Assembly: GCF_000350225.1 (NCBI RefSeq)
Contig: NW_005178839.1
Span: forward strand, 123,395 to 187,394
Reading direction: 5' to 3'
From: Chondrus crispus
Taxonomy: Eukaryota > Rhodophyta > Florideophyceae > Gigartinales > Gigartinaceae
Length of the DNA stretch: 64,000 nt
The notes beneath the pieces were generated by a model. The model had not been told where the DNA came from, did no database searches, and saw nothing but the letters and a program-made list of their open reading frames with translations. Shown piece by piece: positions 23,717 through 33,772 of this stretch. Each line of letters begins with the position of its first letter. Position 1 is the stretch's first letter. The translations under genes were made by a program, and so were the position numbers.

Positions 23717-25051
23717 TCAGAGGCGGCCTCCCCCCTCAAGAGGGAGGATGTCGTCCAGCCTTTCAAAATCTTCCTCTTCGTCTTCTGTAGCGTCGGCCGG
23801 TTCGGCCATAAAGCATGGGATTTCGTCGTCGATTTCGCCGACGGTTTCTCCTGCTGTCCGTAATCTTGACATGGCATCAGCTTGGCTGTTAGCCTTGCCC
23901 TTCTTGTACTTGATTTCGAAATCAAATTCCGAAAGGCGGAGCCTCCATCGGATTAATCTCCGGCTGGGGTCGGTTACGTTCATCAACCACCTCAATGAGG
24001 CATGGTCGGTATGCACAATGAAGTGCTCGCCATATAGATATGGTCTTAGAGTCTGTACGGCCCAAATTTCCGCTAGAAATTCTTTTTCTGATACGGAATA
24101 GTTTCTCTCGGCTGCGGCTAACGTTCTTGAAAAGAACCCGATGGGTTTACGTTGCGCATCCGGATGCGTTTGAAACAATGCAGCGCCGATTTGATAGTGG
24201 CATGTATCGGTGTCTACCGAGTATGGTAGGTCCTTCTTCCGTAGCGCCAACACCGGTGGCGCCAAGATAGCGTCTTTGAGCTTATGAAAAGCCTTTTCGC
24301 ATAGTTCGTCGAATCCTTCCAACTGGACCGGTTGTCCTTTCTTCAGTAGTTGGTTTAGAGGATGCGCAATTTTCGCATAATGCGGAACGAACCTGCGGTA
24401 GACATTGCAAAGTCCCAGGAAGCTTCTGAGCTGTGTCTGCGTTTGAGGGTACCTCACTTGTTCCAATGCGGCGGTTCGCGCGGCGTCAACTTCGAGCGTA
24501 CCTGACCGAACGACGTGGCCCAGGTACTTGATCTTTTCGACGAAAAATTCGCACTTGCGAAGCTTGAGCTTCACACCTGCCTTCTCCAATACAGACAGTA
24601 TTTCGTCAAGGTGGACGACGTGCTCTTCCCAGGATTTGCTGAAGATGATGATATCATCTAGATATACCAGACAGCATTTCCAACGGAACGGAGAGAGCAG
24701 GATATCCATGGCTCTCTGAAACGTCACTGGCGCGTTGGTAAGCCTGAAGGGCATTCTTGAGAATCGGTACAAACCTGAGTGACACGAAAATGCGGTTTTG
24801 TCGCGGTCGCTTTCGGGAATTGGCATCTGCCAGTACCCCGAGATCGCGTCCAACGCGGAGAAAACCTTGGTGTCACCAAGCGAGTCCAGACACTCGTCCA
24901 TGCGCGGCAAAGGGTACGTGTCCTTCACCGTCACCGCGTTTAACCTGCGGTAGCCTACGCAAAAGCGCATTGAACCGTCTGGCCTGGGCACTAATAAAAC
25001 GGGCGACGCCCATTCTGACTGCGCCGGTTGGATGACTCCTGCTTCTAACAT
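23717..25051 (-). CDS. Gypsy-2 reverse transcriptase and RNase H
   Basis: A 444-codon frame. The RT fingers and palm begin with GVIQPAQSEWASPVLLVPR and contain MPFRLTNAPVTFQRAM and the catalytic CLVYLDDIIIFSK. The connection domain (RYPQTQTQLRSFLGLCNVYR) is followed by RNase H (ENF-type region FIVHTDHASLRWLM, DFEIKYKKGKANSQADAMSR). This enzyme copies element RNA into DNA in virus-like particles. Confidence 0.95.
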   Translation of the reverse strand: MLEAGVIQPAQSEWASPVLLVPRPDGSMRFCVGYRRLNAVTVKDTYPLPRMDECLDSLGDTKVFSALDAISGYWQMPIPESDRDKTAFSCHSGLYRFSRMPFRLTNAPVTFQRAMDILLSPFRWKCCLVYLDDIIIFSKSWEEHVVHLDEILSVLEKAGVKLKLRKCEFFVEKIKYLGHVVRSGTLEVDAARTAALEQVRYPQTQTQLRSFLGLCNVYRRFVPHYAKIAHPLNQLLKKGQPVQLEGFDELCEKAFHKLKDAILAPPVLALRKKDLPYSVDTDTCHYQIGAALFQTHPDAQRKPIGFFSRTLAAAERNYSVSEKEFLAEIWAVQTLRPYLYGEHFIVHTDHASLRWLMNVTDPSRRLIRWRLRLSEFDFEIKYKKGKANSQADAMSRLRTAGETVGEIDDEIPCFMAEPADATEDEEEDFERLDDILPLEGGGRL

Positions 25052-25096
25052 CTTCTGTACTTATGCGTCCTCGACCTCCCGAGCCTTTGGACCGGC

Positions 25097-26269
25097 TCAG
25101 TAGGGAGCTTGTGCGATGGGCCTGGTCTCCGGGACCAGCTCGATCCGGTGGACCGTGGTATTAATTTCACCAAGGGTCCCATCCCACATCTTAGAGTATT
25201 TCTTTATCATCCGTCGGAAACGCTCGCGCAGCCGTTCCGGCACGTGGCTCAGGTCGAGGTCCTCCACTTCCGGCGGTGGGGGCTCAATCCGCTGCTCCTG
25301 CCTCGACGATTCCGTGGCAGAGAGCCCACTCGACCGTTCTTCTGGCTGGTCCTCGCGGTCTTGATCCGACGGTTCGCATCTTGTCTCGCCCGTAGGCGTC
25401 TTGGTGGAATTAGGAAATTTTTCCTTCTGCCATTCCTGAATTCCGAGAACTTCACCAATGGTGGTTTTGCTCTCAAGCACGGCCCTCAGGTGCGGTAATA
25501 ATTCTGCCACCACGTGGCCCTTTTGCACCCTGACAGGGTACGTCCTAAAATTCGCAGCGAGTAAACGAAATGGCCTGTCAGGCTCAACCTGAACGACACC
25601 ATTCGTGCACGTCAACCCGTGCCTTTCGTACAACGACGAGTACGGCTGAACCACAACCAAGCCCGCCCTCTTCGAGGTGCATTCCACGACGCGTTGCGTC
25701 CCTGGCTCGATAGTCGTGGCTCTTGCAACTTTTACCTTACGGGAAATTCGCTCCCCCTTTCCATCATTCTCGTCCACTCCCGGGACGAGATTCTTCTTCC
25801 CTTTTCTCGTCGAGAACCGCCTAACTATCCGAACCTCCGAGAAATCCGCCAACTCAACCGTTTTCTTCCTTGGATAAATTGCTTCCACAAACCGGTCACA
25901 GTAGTCCGCGCCTAGAATTAGCGGGACTGCTAGTTTTTCGCATACAATAAACTCGGCTGCGGCCACAAATATTCCAAGCCTCACAGGCGTTTTAATTGTG
26001 CCGAGAGTCCGGAGTGGCCTATTGTTCGCGTCGCCAATGTCTTGGGTCGGTCCGTAGGACACCAACATTTCCATTCCTGCCGGAAGTTCCGACCTTCGAA
26101 CCAAATTCGGTCCGGCGCCTGTGTCCAACACGGACAACACTCGACTCATCAATCCGACCGTTGGTCCAATATCCGCGTAAACTTTGTAGTTTTTTCGCGC
26201 GAGGACCAAGATCTTTTCAGGACATTCTTGTCGCTTAACCCTGTACCAGGGCCTACGAATTTGATCCAT
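25097..26269 (-). CDS. Gypsy-2 aspartic protease region
   Basis: A 390-codon frame. The retropepsin active site is VLDTGAGPNLVRRSEL near residue 50, followed by the second conserved block VPLILGADYCDRFVEAIYPR. The C-terminal part is a charged linker leading into RT. It cleaves the polyprotein. Confidence 0.9.
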   Translation of the reverse strand: MDQIRRPWYRVKRQECPEKILVLARKNYKVYADIGPTVGLMSRVLSVLDTGAGPNLVRRSELPAGMEMLVSYGPTQDIGDANNRPLRTLGTIKTPVRLGIFVAAAEFIVCEKLAVPLILGADYCDRFVEAIYPRKKTVELADFSEVRIVRRFSTRKGKKNLVPGVDENDGKGERISRKVKVARATTIEPGTQRVVECTSKRAGLVVVQPYSSLYERHGLTCTNGVVQVEPDRPFRLLAANFRTYPVRVQKGHVVAELLPHLRAVLESKTTIGEVLGIQEWQKEKFPNSTKTPTGETRCEPSDQDREDQPEERSSGLSATESSRQEQRIEPPPPEVEDLDLSHVPERLRERFRRMIKKYSKMWDGTLGEINTTVHRIELVPETRPIAQAPY

Positions 26270-26451
26270 CGGTCGATCCTTGTCTCGACTTAGAATTTTC
26301 TTGACAACAGTCGGCTCCTTCGGCCTACCCCCTATTTCAACTACCTCCTCGTCGAGGCCTTCCCTTTTTGCTAGAGACGGGGAACGTGACTGAGTCCCGG
26401 ACGCAGTACGTTGGACCTGCGCCTCTCGTGACTCCTTCGAGATTCCCCTCT

Positions 26452-28512
26452 CTAGTTTCCCTGCGGCTGCGAGTTCCTTCTCACGTCCGACGACGGGAGT
26501 CCCGCGGCGGGCCCTCTAAAGGGTTGGTTCGACCTCGGCGTTGAAGCACTCGGCGTGCTCGCCGTCTGCGAATCGAACCAATTATTGACCTTCAGATAAC
26601 TCGTCGATGGTATCCCTAACCTGTCCATAGGAGACAACGCCTCATAATTTCCCAAAACTCGGTGCATTTCCCGGAGGGAAAGAATGCACGTTGGCGCGTC
26701 GTACCTCTTTTCATAGCAATGATAGCACACCAGTCCGTGCTTCTTGACGGGATATTGCGGCCTAGGTCCTCCACGGGCCGGCTGCCTTCCTTGATGTTGC
26801 GGCCTTCCCATCCAGCCCGGCCTTCGAAACGTTGTATCCTTGTCTTGCATCGGAATGCGCGGCGCCGGCGTGTGGCCGCGCCCCCGGAACATCATCACGG
26901 GATCCGTGGGTTCTGAAAACGACTCCGTCGTGTATGTGGGCGTCGGTAAAGTTGACGACCCGCTTGCCCCGTAGTCCTCGTGTCCGTAGCCTTCCGATGG
27001 CTCATTAGAATCGCCTTCGGCGACGAACGCTCCCTCGTAATTTTCATTACTTCTCTGCGCACTGCGCTCCTCTGACGCGGAGATTGACTCGGCTAAGTGG
27101 ACGGCGGCATGACCTTTACGACCGGGGTAAGAAGCGCTCGGCTTGTTCCCGGCCCTGAACGTCGACGGCGTCTGAATCGTGACCTTCTTGGTCTTCTTGT
27201 CCTTGGCGCGGCTCGCCGAGCCATGCGCCTTCGCGTAATTTACCAATCTCAAAAATGAGACATCTCGGTTATCTTGTCGATACTGCGAGACCATGGGCTT
27301 GATACTGGCATCTAGCCCCTCGATGAACATAGTCAACTGCTCCTCCATGGAATAAACATTCCCACAGCGATTGCTCGCGTCTGTTAGGCGAATGTAAAAT
27401 TCCATCTCGTCCTCAGACGGTCTCTGCTGAACTTCTCGCAACGCGAGCACGGCTTGACGGATCGCCCCGTCGGTGGCGAAGCTTCTCAATAGCCACTGTA
27501 CGGCCTCCGGCCAGGCGGATATATTTCCATGGTGGGATCCCGCCGTCTGAGACACGGAAGTGTACTGTCTTAGGGCGATGACGTTAAGAAATTCGGGCAA
27601 CAAGCGAATCGCTTGTCCCTGATTCATCTCCTGAGTATCGAACTCTTGAACCAACTTCGCCAAAAAGTCCAACACAAGGACGCCGTCTTCTCCTGTGAAC
27701 GTGTTGTCCTTCTTCACCTTAGGTAGAATATCTCTCCTGATTTTTCGCACGGCGGTCCGCCGGGAACTTGACAAATATGTCTGCGGGTTTCGCAAGCAGT
27801 ACGTTCGGTACGAAAGTAGTTTCTTGAAGAGGTAGTTGGTCGGATTCAGCTCCTCCAACTCCTCCCACCGCGGCCCGCGCCGCGTTGCGACATCTTCGGG
27901 TTCCGCGTCCTTGTCTCTCCGCGAGGCGGACGAAGTGACTCCGCCTCGTCTGGAGGAAATTTTCTTGCTTGACGAAATTCCGTTTCCTTCTTCTGAACGA
28001 TGTTCGGAATCGCCCGAATGGTTCGACGAGCGGCCGCCACCATCTTCAGAGGGACCAGGCGACTCCGACTGTGAGTCGCGGTCCTCCGGATCGTCACTAC
28101 AGTGACTCTTGCATGTACGTCGCTTGTCCTTCTTGGAGGACTTCGACTTGGAGCTCCGCTGTCGAGCGGGCTTGTCCTTCTTCGACCGACGGTCGCCCTC
28201 TCTACCCGAAGGGAGCGGCTCGTCGTCCGATCCTTGCGGAGCTTGATCCGCGGCCTGCTCAAGATCCTTGAGACGTTGCGTGGCGCGATCGAATCGGTCA
28301 TCGATGCTTGTTCTAAATTTTCCTAAGGACTCCAAGGCTTGATTCGCGTCGCGCCTCGCGTGCTTAACTGAGAGTTTCAACGAAGCTAGGACCTCCGGCT
28401 CCGCGCCTTCGGTTACCTCCCCTCGTTCCTTCTCGACGAGATCCACGCGAGCTGTTAGCTCTCCCAACACGATGTGGAACTCGGCTGCTTGCAACTCCAG
28501 TTGCTTTCGCAC
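26452..28512 (-). CDS. Gypsy-2 gag
   Basis: A 686-codon frame. The N-terminal third is an extended helix followed by a Ser/Lys/Asp-rich disordered segment. The middle (about residues 220-450) has the retrotransposon gag pattern (FLAKLVQEFDTQEMNQGQAI, EDEMEFYIRLTDASNRCGNV). The C-terminal basic region ends in a Cys-rich knuckle-like motif (VCYHCYEKRYDAPTC). It forms the particle shell and binds RNA. Confidence 0.85.
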   Translation of the reverse strand: MRKQLELQAAEFHIVLGELTARVDLVEKERGEVTEGAEPEVLASLKLSVKHARRDANQALESLGKFRTSIDDRFDRATQRLKDLEQAADQAPQGSDDEPLPSGREGDRRSKKDKPARQRSSKSKSSKKDKRRTCKSHCSDDPEDRDSQSESPGPSEDGGGRSSNHSGDSEHRSEEGNGISSSKKISSRRGGVTSSASRRDKDAEPEDVATRRGPRWEELEELNPTNYLFKKLLSYRTYCLRNPQTYLSSSRRTAVRKIRRDILPKVKKDNTFTGEDGVLVLDFLAKLVQEFDTQEMNQGQAIRLLPEFLNVIALRQYTSVSQTAGSHHGNISAWPEAVQWLLRSFATDGAIRQAVLALREVQQRPSEDEMEFYIRLTDASNRCGNVYSMEEQLTMFIEGLDASIKPMVSQYRQDNRDVSFLRLVNYAKAHGSASRAKDKKTKKVTIQTPSTFRAGNKPSASYPGRKGHAAVHLAESISASEERSAQRSNENYEGAFVAEGDSNEPSEGYGHEDYGASGSSTLPTPTYTTESFSEPTDPVMMFRGRGHTPAPRIPMQDKDTTFRRPGWMGRPQHQGRQPARGGPRPQYPVKKHGLVCYHCYEKRYDAPTCILSLREMHRVLGNYEALSPMDRLGIPSTSYLKVNNWFDSQTASTPSASTPRSNQPFRGPAAGLPSSDVRRNSQPQGN

Positions 28513-28857
28513 TAGGGCCAGTTCATCCTCGAGAATCTTCTTATTCTCTCAGCGAATTTCGCTGCCGATCTTCTCGAACTTCTCGTCGAGGTCAGTCTTG
28601 TCGGCGGCAATCCCCGTAGGGGATTCTTGATCTCCGGGATCCGTGGCCGTATTGGCCTGGCTCCGGGTGCGAGGACCCCTCGGGATCCTCGACGCCCGTG
28701 CCGATCCGCTTTTACTCACCCTGGGACCGACGTCCTCGGGTGCTCTTGTTGATATCGTTCGGCGTGGCGACCGAACCTAAAACAAGATACGAACAAACAA
28801 TAAAAAAGAGATTCCGTTACCCAGACGAACTTCCTTGTCGTAGACAAAACCGTTCTA

Positions 28858-28870
28858 GGTCGGGAGACCA
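28858..28870 (-). promoter_or_regulatory. Gypsy-2 primer-binding site
   Basis: On the minus strand TGGTCTCCCGACC lies four bases inside the 5' LTR. It starts with TGG as a tRNA 3'-CCA complement should. Gypsy-1 has the near-identical TGGTCTCCAGACC. The matching tRNA was not identified. Confidence 0.6.
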
Positions 28871-28874
28871 CTTT

Positions 28875-29912
28875 TGTAGTGCACTGTGCCTGGCAGGCCG
28901 CGAACACAGTCCGACGGTCAAACAAAAAGAAGAAAAACAGCAACAGAAACAACCACTGCCGATGGCACGCGCAACGGAGCGTTCGAGGCTCCCTTTCCCC
29001 TTATGTGGCCTTGCGGCCCACGGTAGCTCGACTCCGACGGTGGGGTAAGGAAAGATGCCCGGCCCGGGAGGATATTGGTGGTAGAGACTTGTGAAGACTT
29101 GAGTGCTCGGCGAGTGCGGGTTGGGCTTGTGTACGAGAATGTAACCGCGGTTCGCTGGGTTGTAAGGCCAATGCTCGACGAGCGTCTTCAGCACCTTGCG
29201 TATGACTCAAGGTCTTCGACGGGGGCTTGTTCAGCACTACCCGACGGGATCGTAACCGTGTAGCAACGCTACTACCGACGTGTTGCCCGATGGCTAAAAA
29301 CACCCTCACCAGCGCGATCGCGATCGCGGTAGGTGGTACCAACTCTGTCTTATATAGTAAGATCTTCGACGGAGGCGTCGTTACGACAGCCTTCCTACGG
29401 AACTTGAAACAGTAGCAGCGCTACACAACGTGTTTCCGGATGGCTAAAACACCTACACCGGATTGGTCGCAACCGACTCCAATAGAACCAATACAATTAA
29501 GGGAAAAATAGATGTAGAGATAGAAAAGGATAGGAATTAGAGATAGAAAAGGTAAAACGATAAGGAAAAGGAATGGGACCCCGAGCAATAGAGGATGTCG
29601 TTACCATCGTAGAAGGGAAGCGCGTCGCGTGAACGGAAGCGGTCTTCGACGAAGGCGAGATCTAACTCCGACAACTCGGGTTACCTTTACTGACTTGGTG
29701 TTCAGAGGGCTAAGGTATATATCGCCCCGCCGGAGCCATTACAGTAGCTCGCGGCGGTAGATCTTAGATCTAATCTAATGTCAGCAAAAATTAATGCCAA
29801 CTAATTGACTAAATAAAATTAAATAATTAAAATAAAAACTGTGCAAATATTCACACGTTAGCCCCCCGATCTCGGACTAAAATTGCTTCCAACACAGTGC
29901 TATTGCACTACA
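28875..29912 (-). repeat. Gypsy-2 5' LTR
   Basis: About 1,038 bp, TG...CA, paired with 15,109-16,150. The probable TATA box is the reverse complement of TATATATCG near 29,718. Confidence 0.95.
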
Positions 29913-30707
29913 ACTGCAATACTACACGGTACTGTTCTCGTTGTAAGTTGCACTGATAGCGTCCCAAGAGAGATTCTATGCTTCTCTTCAACATGTCTTG
30001 TGTTATGGTTTTCTTAAATTCAGATAGTACTTTCTTGTTGCGTACGACCAGAGCAGGCCAAACCATCTCCAAGGTACCCAGGACGTCGTCGCTTTGCTGC
30101 AGTGACTTCGAAAAGTTTCGACATTTAAATTTGGAGAGAGGAGCCCAGCTCAATGTAAAACGTGTGTGGTGTGCTGTCTATGGTTCTTTTTCACCAATCA
30201 TTTCCAAACGTGATTCTCTTATGGCATCCATAATGTGCAAATTCTTCTTGCAAAGCCTGTTTACGTATCTAGAGTTCCGTGTATCGAATTGCCTCGTCTC
30301 CCTCCAAAGCAACTCACAAGTCTCATTGAGAAGTGAGTGGTGCAGGCTTCCGGCAACCCGGAGAGCAAATGGATTTTCGTCGTCATTCTTTTCGGCCAAA
30401 GTTGCCCCAATAAGTCTGAATGCACAATCTTCCGGCAGTTGTGCTGGGTCAGGTGCGTTCATTTTTCTACCCTTTAAAAGAAGAGAAAGTAGATCAGAGT
30501 ACCCGGAAATGCCACACATGATGCCAATTCATGCAAAGTGTTAAAAACCACCCGTGCATGTTCCAAACTTTGCAGTGATGATTGCGTTTCTACGACAGCC
30601 GGTTGGAACACTGCATTACTACACCTCGATCTGATTACTCTGGCAATCCGCTCAAAATCTTCTAGGCTACAGTCCGCTTCCGCCTTGATTAAAGAACTGT
30701 AACACAT
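29913..30707 (-). pseudogene. Element X second minus-strand gene, unrecognised
   Basis: Overlapping frames 30,707-30,474, 30,519-30,178 and 30,153 to the Gypsy-2 edge read as an all-helical protein (EDCAFRLIGATLAEKNDDEN; MDAIRESRLEMIGEKEP; ITQDMLKRSIESLLGRYQCN). The last frame runs straight into the Gypsy-2 LTR. The same frame on the far side (15,103 downward) meets a stop after a few codons, so the insertion hit the extreme 3' end of the gene. No family is recognised. Confidence 0.4.
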
Positions 30708-30781
30708 TCCAACAAAACGTCCTTTTCCCTCATGTACATCACATATAGCTGAGCGAGTACGTGAGAAAACGATAGCCTATC

Positions 30782-30834
30782 GAATTGTTGTTAGCTCTCA
30801 CAAGCCTCAGGCTTGTGAGAGCTATCAACAATTC
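30782..30834. repeat. 53-bp near-perfect palindrome
   Basis: 26-base arms with one mismatch around a single central base (30,808). The core is AGCTCTCACAAGCCT and its inverse. It lies just upstream of the minus-strand frame that begins at 30,707. Confidence 0.95.
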
Positions 30835-30997
30835 TGTGTCTTAAAAAACTGAAGATTCGATCAGAAACCTTGTCGCTCTCACTCCATGAGCATACAATAC
30901 GAGAGTACGTTGCCCCCTGAGCTCCCACAACCCTCTCCAGCTCCTCAATCTTGACCTCTAAAGTACTAATTTTTCCTATGCTTCGCCCTTCTCTGGA

Positions 30998-31588
30998 TCA
31001 ATTGATAGAACCATCGATCTCATTCTCCTGCTTCGATTCTTTCATCTGTCCTGTGCATGGCTTGTACTCTGAACCAGATGATTGATTTGAAAACGTCTGC
31101 GCGGAATTGGCTTCAGCATTATTTCCTGATTCCAAAAGAGCCGACGGACACATCCGCCACGGCTGCGTGACCGATTCTTTTCGCCCACTGCCCTCGTGGC
31201 ACAAAGAAGATCCCATGAGTCGAGCGTCCATGAAAGCAGCATCCATCCCATATGCTTGCTCATAGTGAACACCTGCTCTGATAACACCCCCATTAAAATC
31301 GACCTTCTTCATGACAGCCTTCCACCAGACCTCTTCTTCGACGGTTTTTCTTCGTTTTCGACCATCCCCGGGATGGGGAGATTCCTCGTCGGGCCGCCGA
31401 GGAATCTCGAGGGTCCAAAGTACCTCATGCATCTCCCTCCCGTAGAGTTTCCATATGCGGAGGACGGATGAACCGACTTCAATGGGCGGTATTTTGAATG
31501 GGGATTCTGAGCAGAGGGAGGGCACAAGCTGCTGCTTGCCAACGGCACAAATTGACATTTTCAGAATCTGGTGATTTGGGACATTCAA
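30998..31588 (-). CDS. Element X right-arm ORF, unrecognised
   Basis: A 196-codon frame with a structured N-terminal half (SVLRIWKLYGREMHEVLWTL; MKKVDFNGGVIRAGVHYEQA) and a polar Ser/Asn/Gln/Glu-rich tail. It resembles a small DNA-binding protein in layout only; no domain is recognised. A hairpin (arms 31,378-31,388 and 31,398-31,408) lies inside it. It may be the first exon of the minus-strand gene that continues at 30,707. Confidence 0.4.
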   Translation of the reverse strand: MNVPNHQILKMSICAVGKQQLVPSLCSESPFKIPPIEVGSSVLRIWKLYGREMHEVLWTLEIPRRPDEESPHPGDGRKRRKTVEEEVWWKAVMKKVDFNGGVIRAGVHYEQAYGMDAAFMDARLMGSSLCHEGSGRKESVTQPWRMCPSALLESGNNAEANSAQTFSNQSSGSEYKPCTGQMKESKQENEIDGSIN

Positions 31589-31589
31589 T

Positions 31590-33762
31590 CATTGCTCATC
31601 GTTCAATAGTTGACCAATAATAATCATTTAGCGGCAATATGCGAATTTCTTCAAAAGGGCGATCACAACCCAATCGTCATGTAATACCCTGCATGCGTAT
31701 CTGAAAGCACCACGGCAGTGCATCGGGCCTTCACGATTGAAATACCATTTTGTAGCACTCAAGAGAACGCATCTCCCTCAGATCGCCTTTTTCATATCAA
31801 CTTTTCCCAACTCTGACCAACCCATGCGGTTTCGCGGTAGCACGAACCTCTCCCCCAACCCGCCTTCCATCAAAATTTCCAAGTTTACCAAGAACGAGAG
31901 CTTCTCACAGACACAAGGAGCATATCAACCTCTTGTATAGCATGCACGCGTGTCTCTTCGAGTATAGCCTGCTCGAAAAGAACCGCGACCTCGAGCTCCA
32001 CACACATGGTGGACGCAACCGGGAAGTGATTGGCTACGCCGTGATGGATTGGGAACTTCCGTGGCCGTATTTTGGTAGTTGAGGTATTGGGAATGCAATC
32101 TAGGGAAATGAGAAGGGTTGTGAGGTGGTGTGTGTTGCATGAATTGGGAAGAAATGGTGAAGTAAGTAGACGATTTGCGACAGTTCCACAGTTCCTGATC
32201 GGTAAGGCAGCAAGCTAGCGAGGAGAATGTTATCCAAGACGTTAGAGGGAGGATAATGTAAGTTCAATCATATTTCGAAAGCGAATTGAGATGATAAGAA
32301 ATCTAACCAGCGGCTTCGAACGCATGATATTATTTAAGGACGGGAACCGTATTGCTGCTAATTGGCTATGTCTCGAGATCAATAGTGGTCGTCTCATTAT
32401 CTCATTGTGATGAGATTTAATATTAGTGTAGCTTGCGGAAAATAAGAAAGTCGGACAGAAGTGAGGTAATCCTTTTTGAGGGAGGGGATGACGATGATTT
32501 CAGGATCGTTCTTTAGGTTGGAACTGAGAAGAATACGTAAGAGAAAGTGGTGGAAAGATGCGGATCAGCTGTGGAAGAGAAAGTGGTGGAAAGATGCGGA
32601 TCAGTTGTGGATGATCTTACAACTTGGGGTCAGTTGTCGTTAAGCGCAATTGGGAGCTCGTTTCATCGACACGATATCTGCTTTATTCATGCCGACGCGA
32701 GGATCACAGCAGGGTGTTTGTAGATGTGGTGCAACGGTCTTCGTCCATCGAAGACTCGTCAAGTGCAATGCGGTTGCGAAAAGGGGAACGGAACGCGGCC
32801 TGAGAGCATCAATCTAGCAGTCTCGCTTGAAGACCACTGTGCTGCGCTCGACGGTTTGGATTTGCGGAACGGGAGGTGAATGAGCGGTAGTTAATTTTCC
32901 GGAGGAAAATCGTGCTGTGGTTGTGGTTAGCGGAGGAGGGATCGGGGAGGGTGGGACTGATACTGCTGCATACCAGGGATGATGAAAGGATGATGTGTTC
33001 AAGAAATGGTAGGCAGAGTTCAGAACAAGTTTCCAGCAGAGTTCAGAACAAGTTTCCACTTTGAAGAGAACCTAGAACAACGTAACAGTGTTCTGAAAAC
33101 CGAACTTTTACAGATATAACTCTATTAATAAATACAAACTCATATTAAATGGTGGGATTAGGATTGGTGTTACCAATGCTCAGCCTCAACTAATATTTCG
33201 TCAGCAATAGTACGATATCTCGTTCCAGTGGATTATAGTTGCGCAATACTAGATGTCTATATTTGTGGTCATACCAAGTGTTAAGCGATATCCCAAGAAA
33301 ACCACCGAAGTGAATGTAATAGTTTCTCGTTCTATCTGGAAATCGGTGCTTTTCTTGACCCGCCTGGTACATTCGGACAATGAATGATCTTGATAAAAGA
33401 CGGCTCACTCAAAAAGAGTGCAAAAATTGCTGGCATCAGAGTAATGTTATCAGTCAACATCAGCATGTTATCGCGCAGTTGTATTTATAATTAGAAAAAC
33501 CAAATTCAGTGTGTTTCTACTGTACTATCTGAGCATTCCTACGCAGTACGTGTCAAGATTCCGTTTCGGATACAGTAATGTCACAAGAGCGCACCAAGTA
33601 TCGCGAAAACAGCAATGGCTGTTTTTGATCTCACAATTACAACAGCATTCTTCAAAATAATATGATGTCAAAATGAGAGTTTTCACTTGCTACATCATTA
33701 ATAATTGAACACTATACAGCGCAGTTTACATCATTAAATTAAACATAATTACTACGGAATGA
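31590..33762. other. Element X right subterminal region
   Basis: About 2.2 kb, increasingly AT-rich toward the end, with no convincing gene. A 72-codon minus-strand frame (33,408-33,190; FIVRMYQAGQEKHRFPDRTR) looks protein-like but is unrecognised. Two short tandem duplications are present: 36 bp x 2 at 32,540-32,611 and 23 bp x 2 at 33,013-33,058. Confidence 0.4.
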
Positions 33763-33772
33763 CTTTGCAGTG
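33763..33772 (-). repeat. Element X right terminal inverted repeat
   Basis: CTTTGCAGTG, the exact inverse of the left end. Gypsy-1 RNase H sequence resumes at the next base. An inverted AGTGTTC also occurs near 33,710. Confidence 0.65.

Larger units (their letters stand above)
15109..29912 (-). mobile_element. Gypsy-2: Ty3/gypsy chromodomain element, nearly whole
   Basis: A minus-strand element of 14.8 kb flanked by a perfect 5-bp duplication ACTGC (15,104-15,108 and 29,913-29,917). LTRs are 15,109-16,150 and 28,875-29,912, each starting TG and ending CA. Order in element sense: 5' LTR, primer-binding site, gag, protease, RT-RNase H, integrase-chromodomain, a 5.8-kb 3' region with antisense ORFs, polypurine tract, 3' LTR. 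By eye the LTRs differ by only about 1-2 percent, so insertion is fairly recent. It looks mostly whole, with about three breaks in pol. It sits near the 3' end of a minus-strand gene of element X. Confidence 0.95.
6148..33772 (+). mobile_element. Element X: large CACTA-like (CMC) DNA transposon
   Basis: The outer ends are CACTGCAAAG (6,148) and its exact inverse CTTTGCAGTG (33,763-33,772). The dinucleotide CA lies on both outer sides, a possible 2-bp target duplication. The ends fall precisely where Gypsy-1 coding sequence stops on either side, which supports the boundaries. Subtracting nested Gypsy-2 leaves about 12.8 kb, large for the superfamily. The + strand carries a transposase (11,325-14,904). 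The - strand carries at least two multi-frame genes I do not recognise. CACT-type ends and the transposase pattern (LYSDGF, GDFLEIAPISDLLGH) suggest the CACTA/Mirage/Chapaev or a related Plavaka-like group. Several reading frames are shifted, so this copy is probably decayed. Confidence 0.7.

Noticed and set aside
31378-31408. Hairpin with 11-base arms as a terminator
   Set aside because: It lies inside a minus-strand frame and has a 9-base loop; no T-run or other terminator context.
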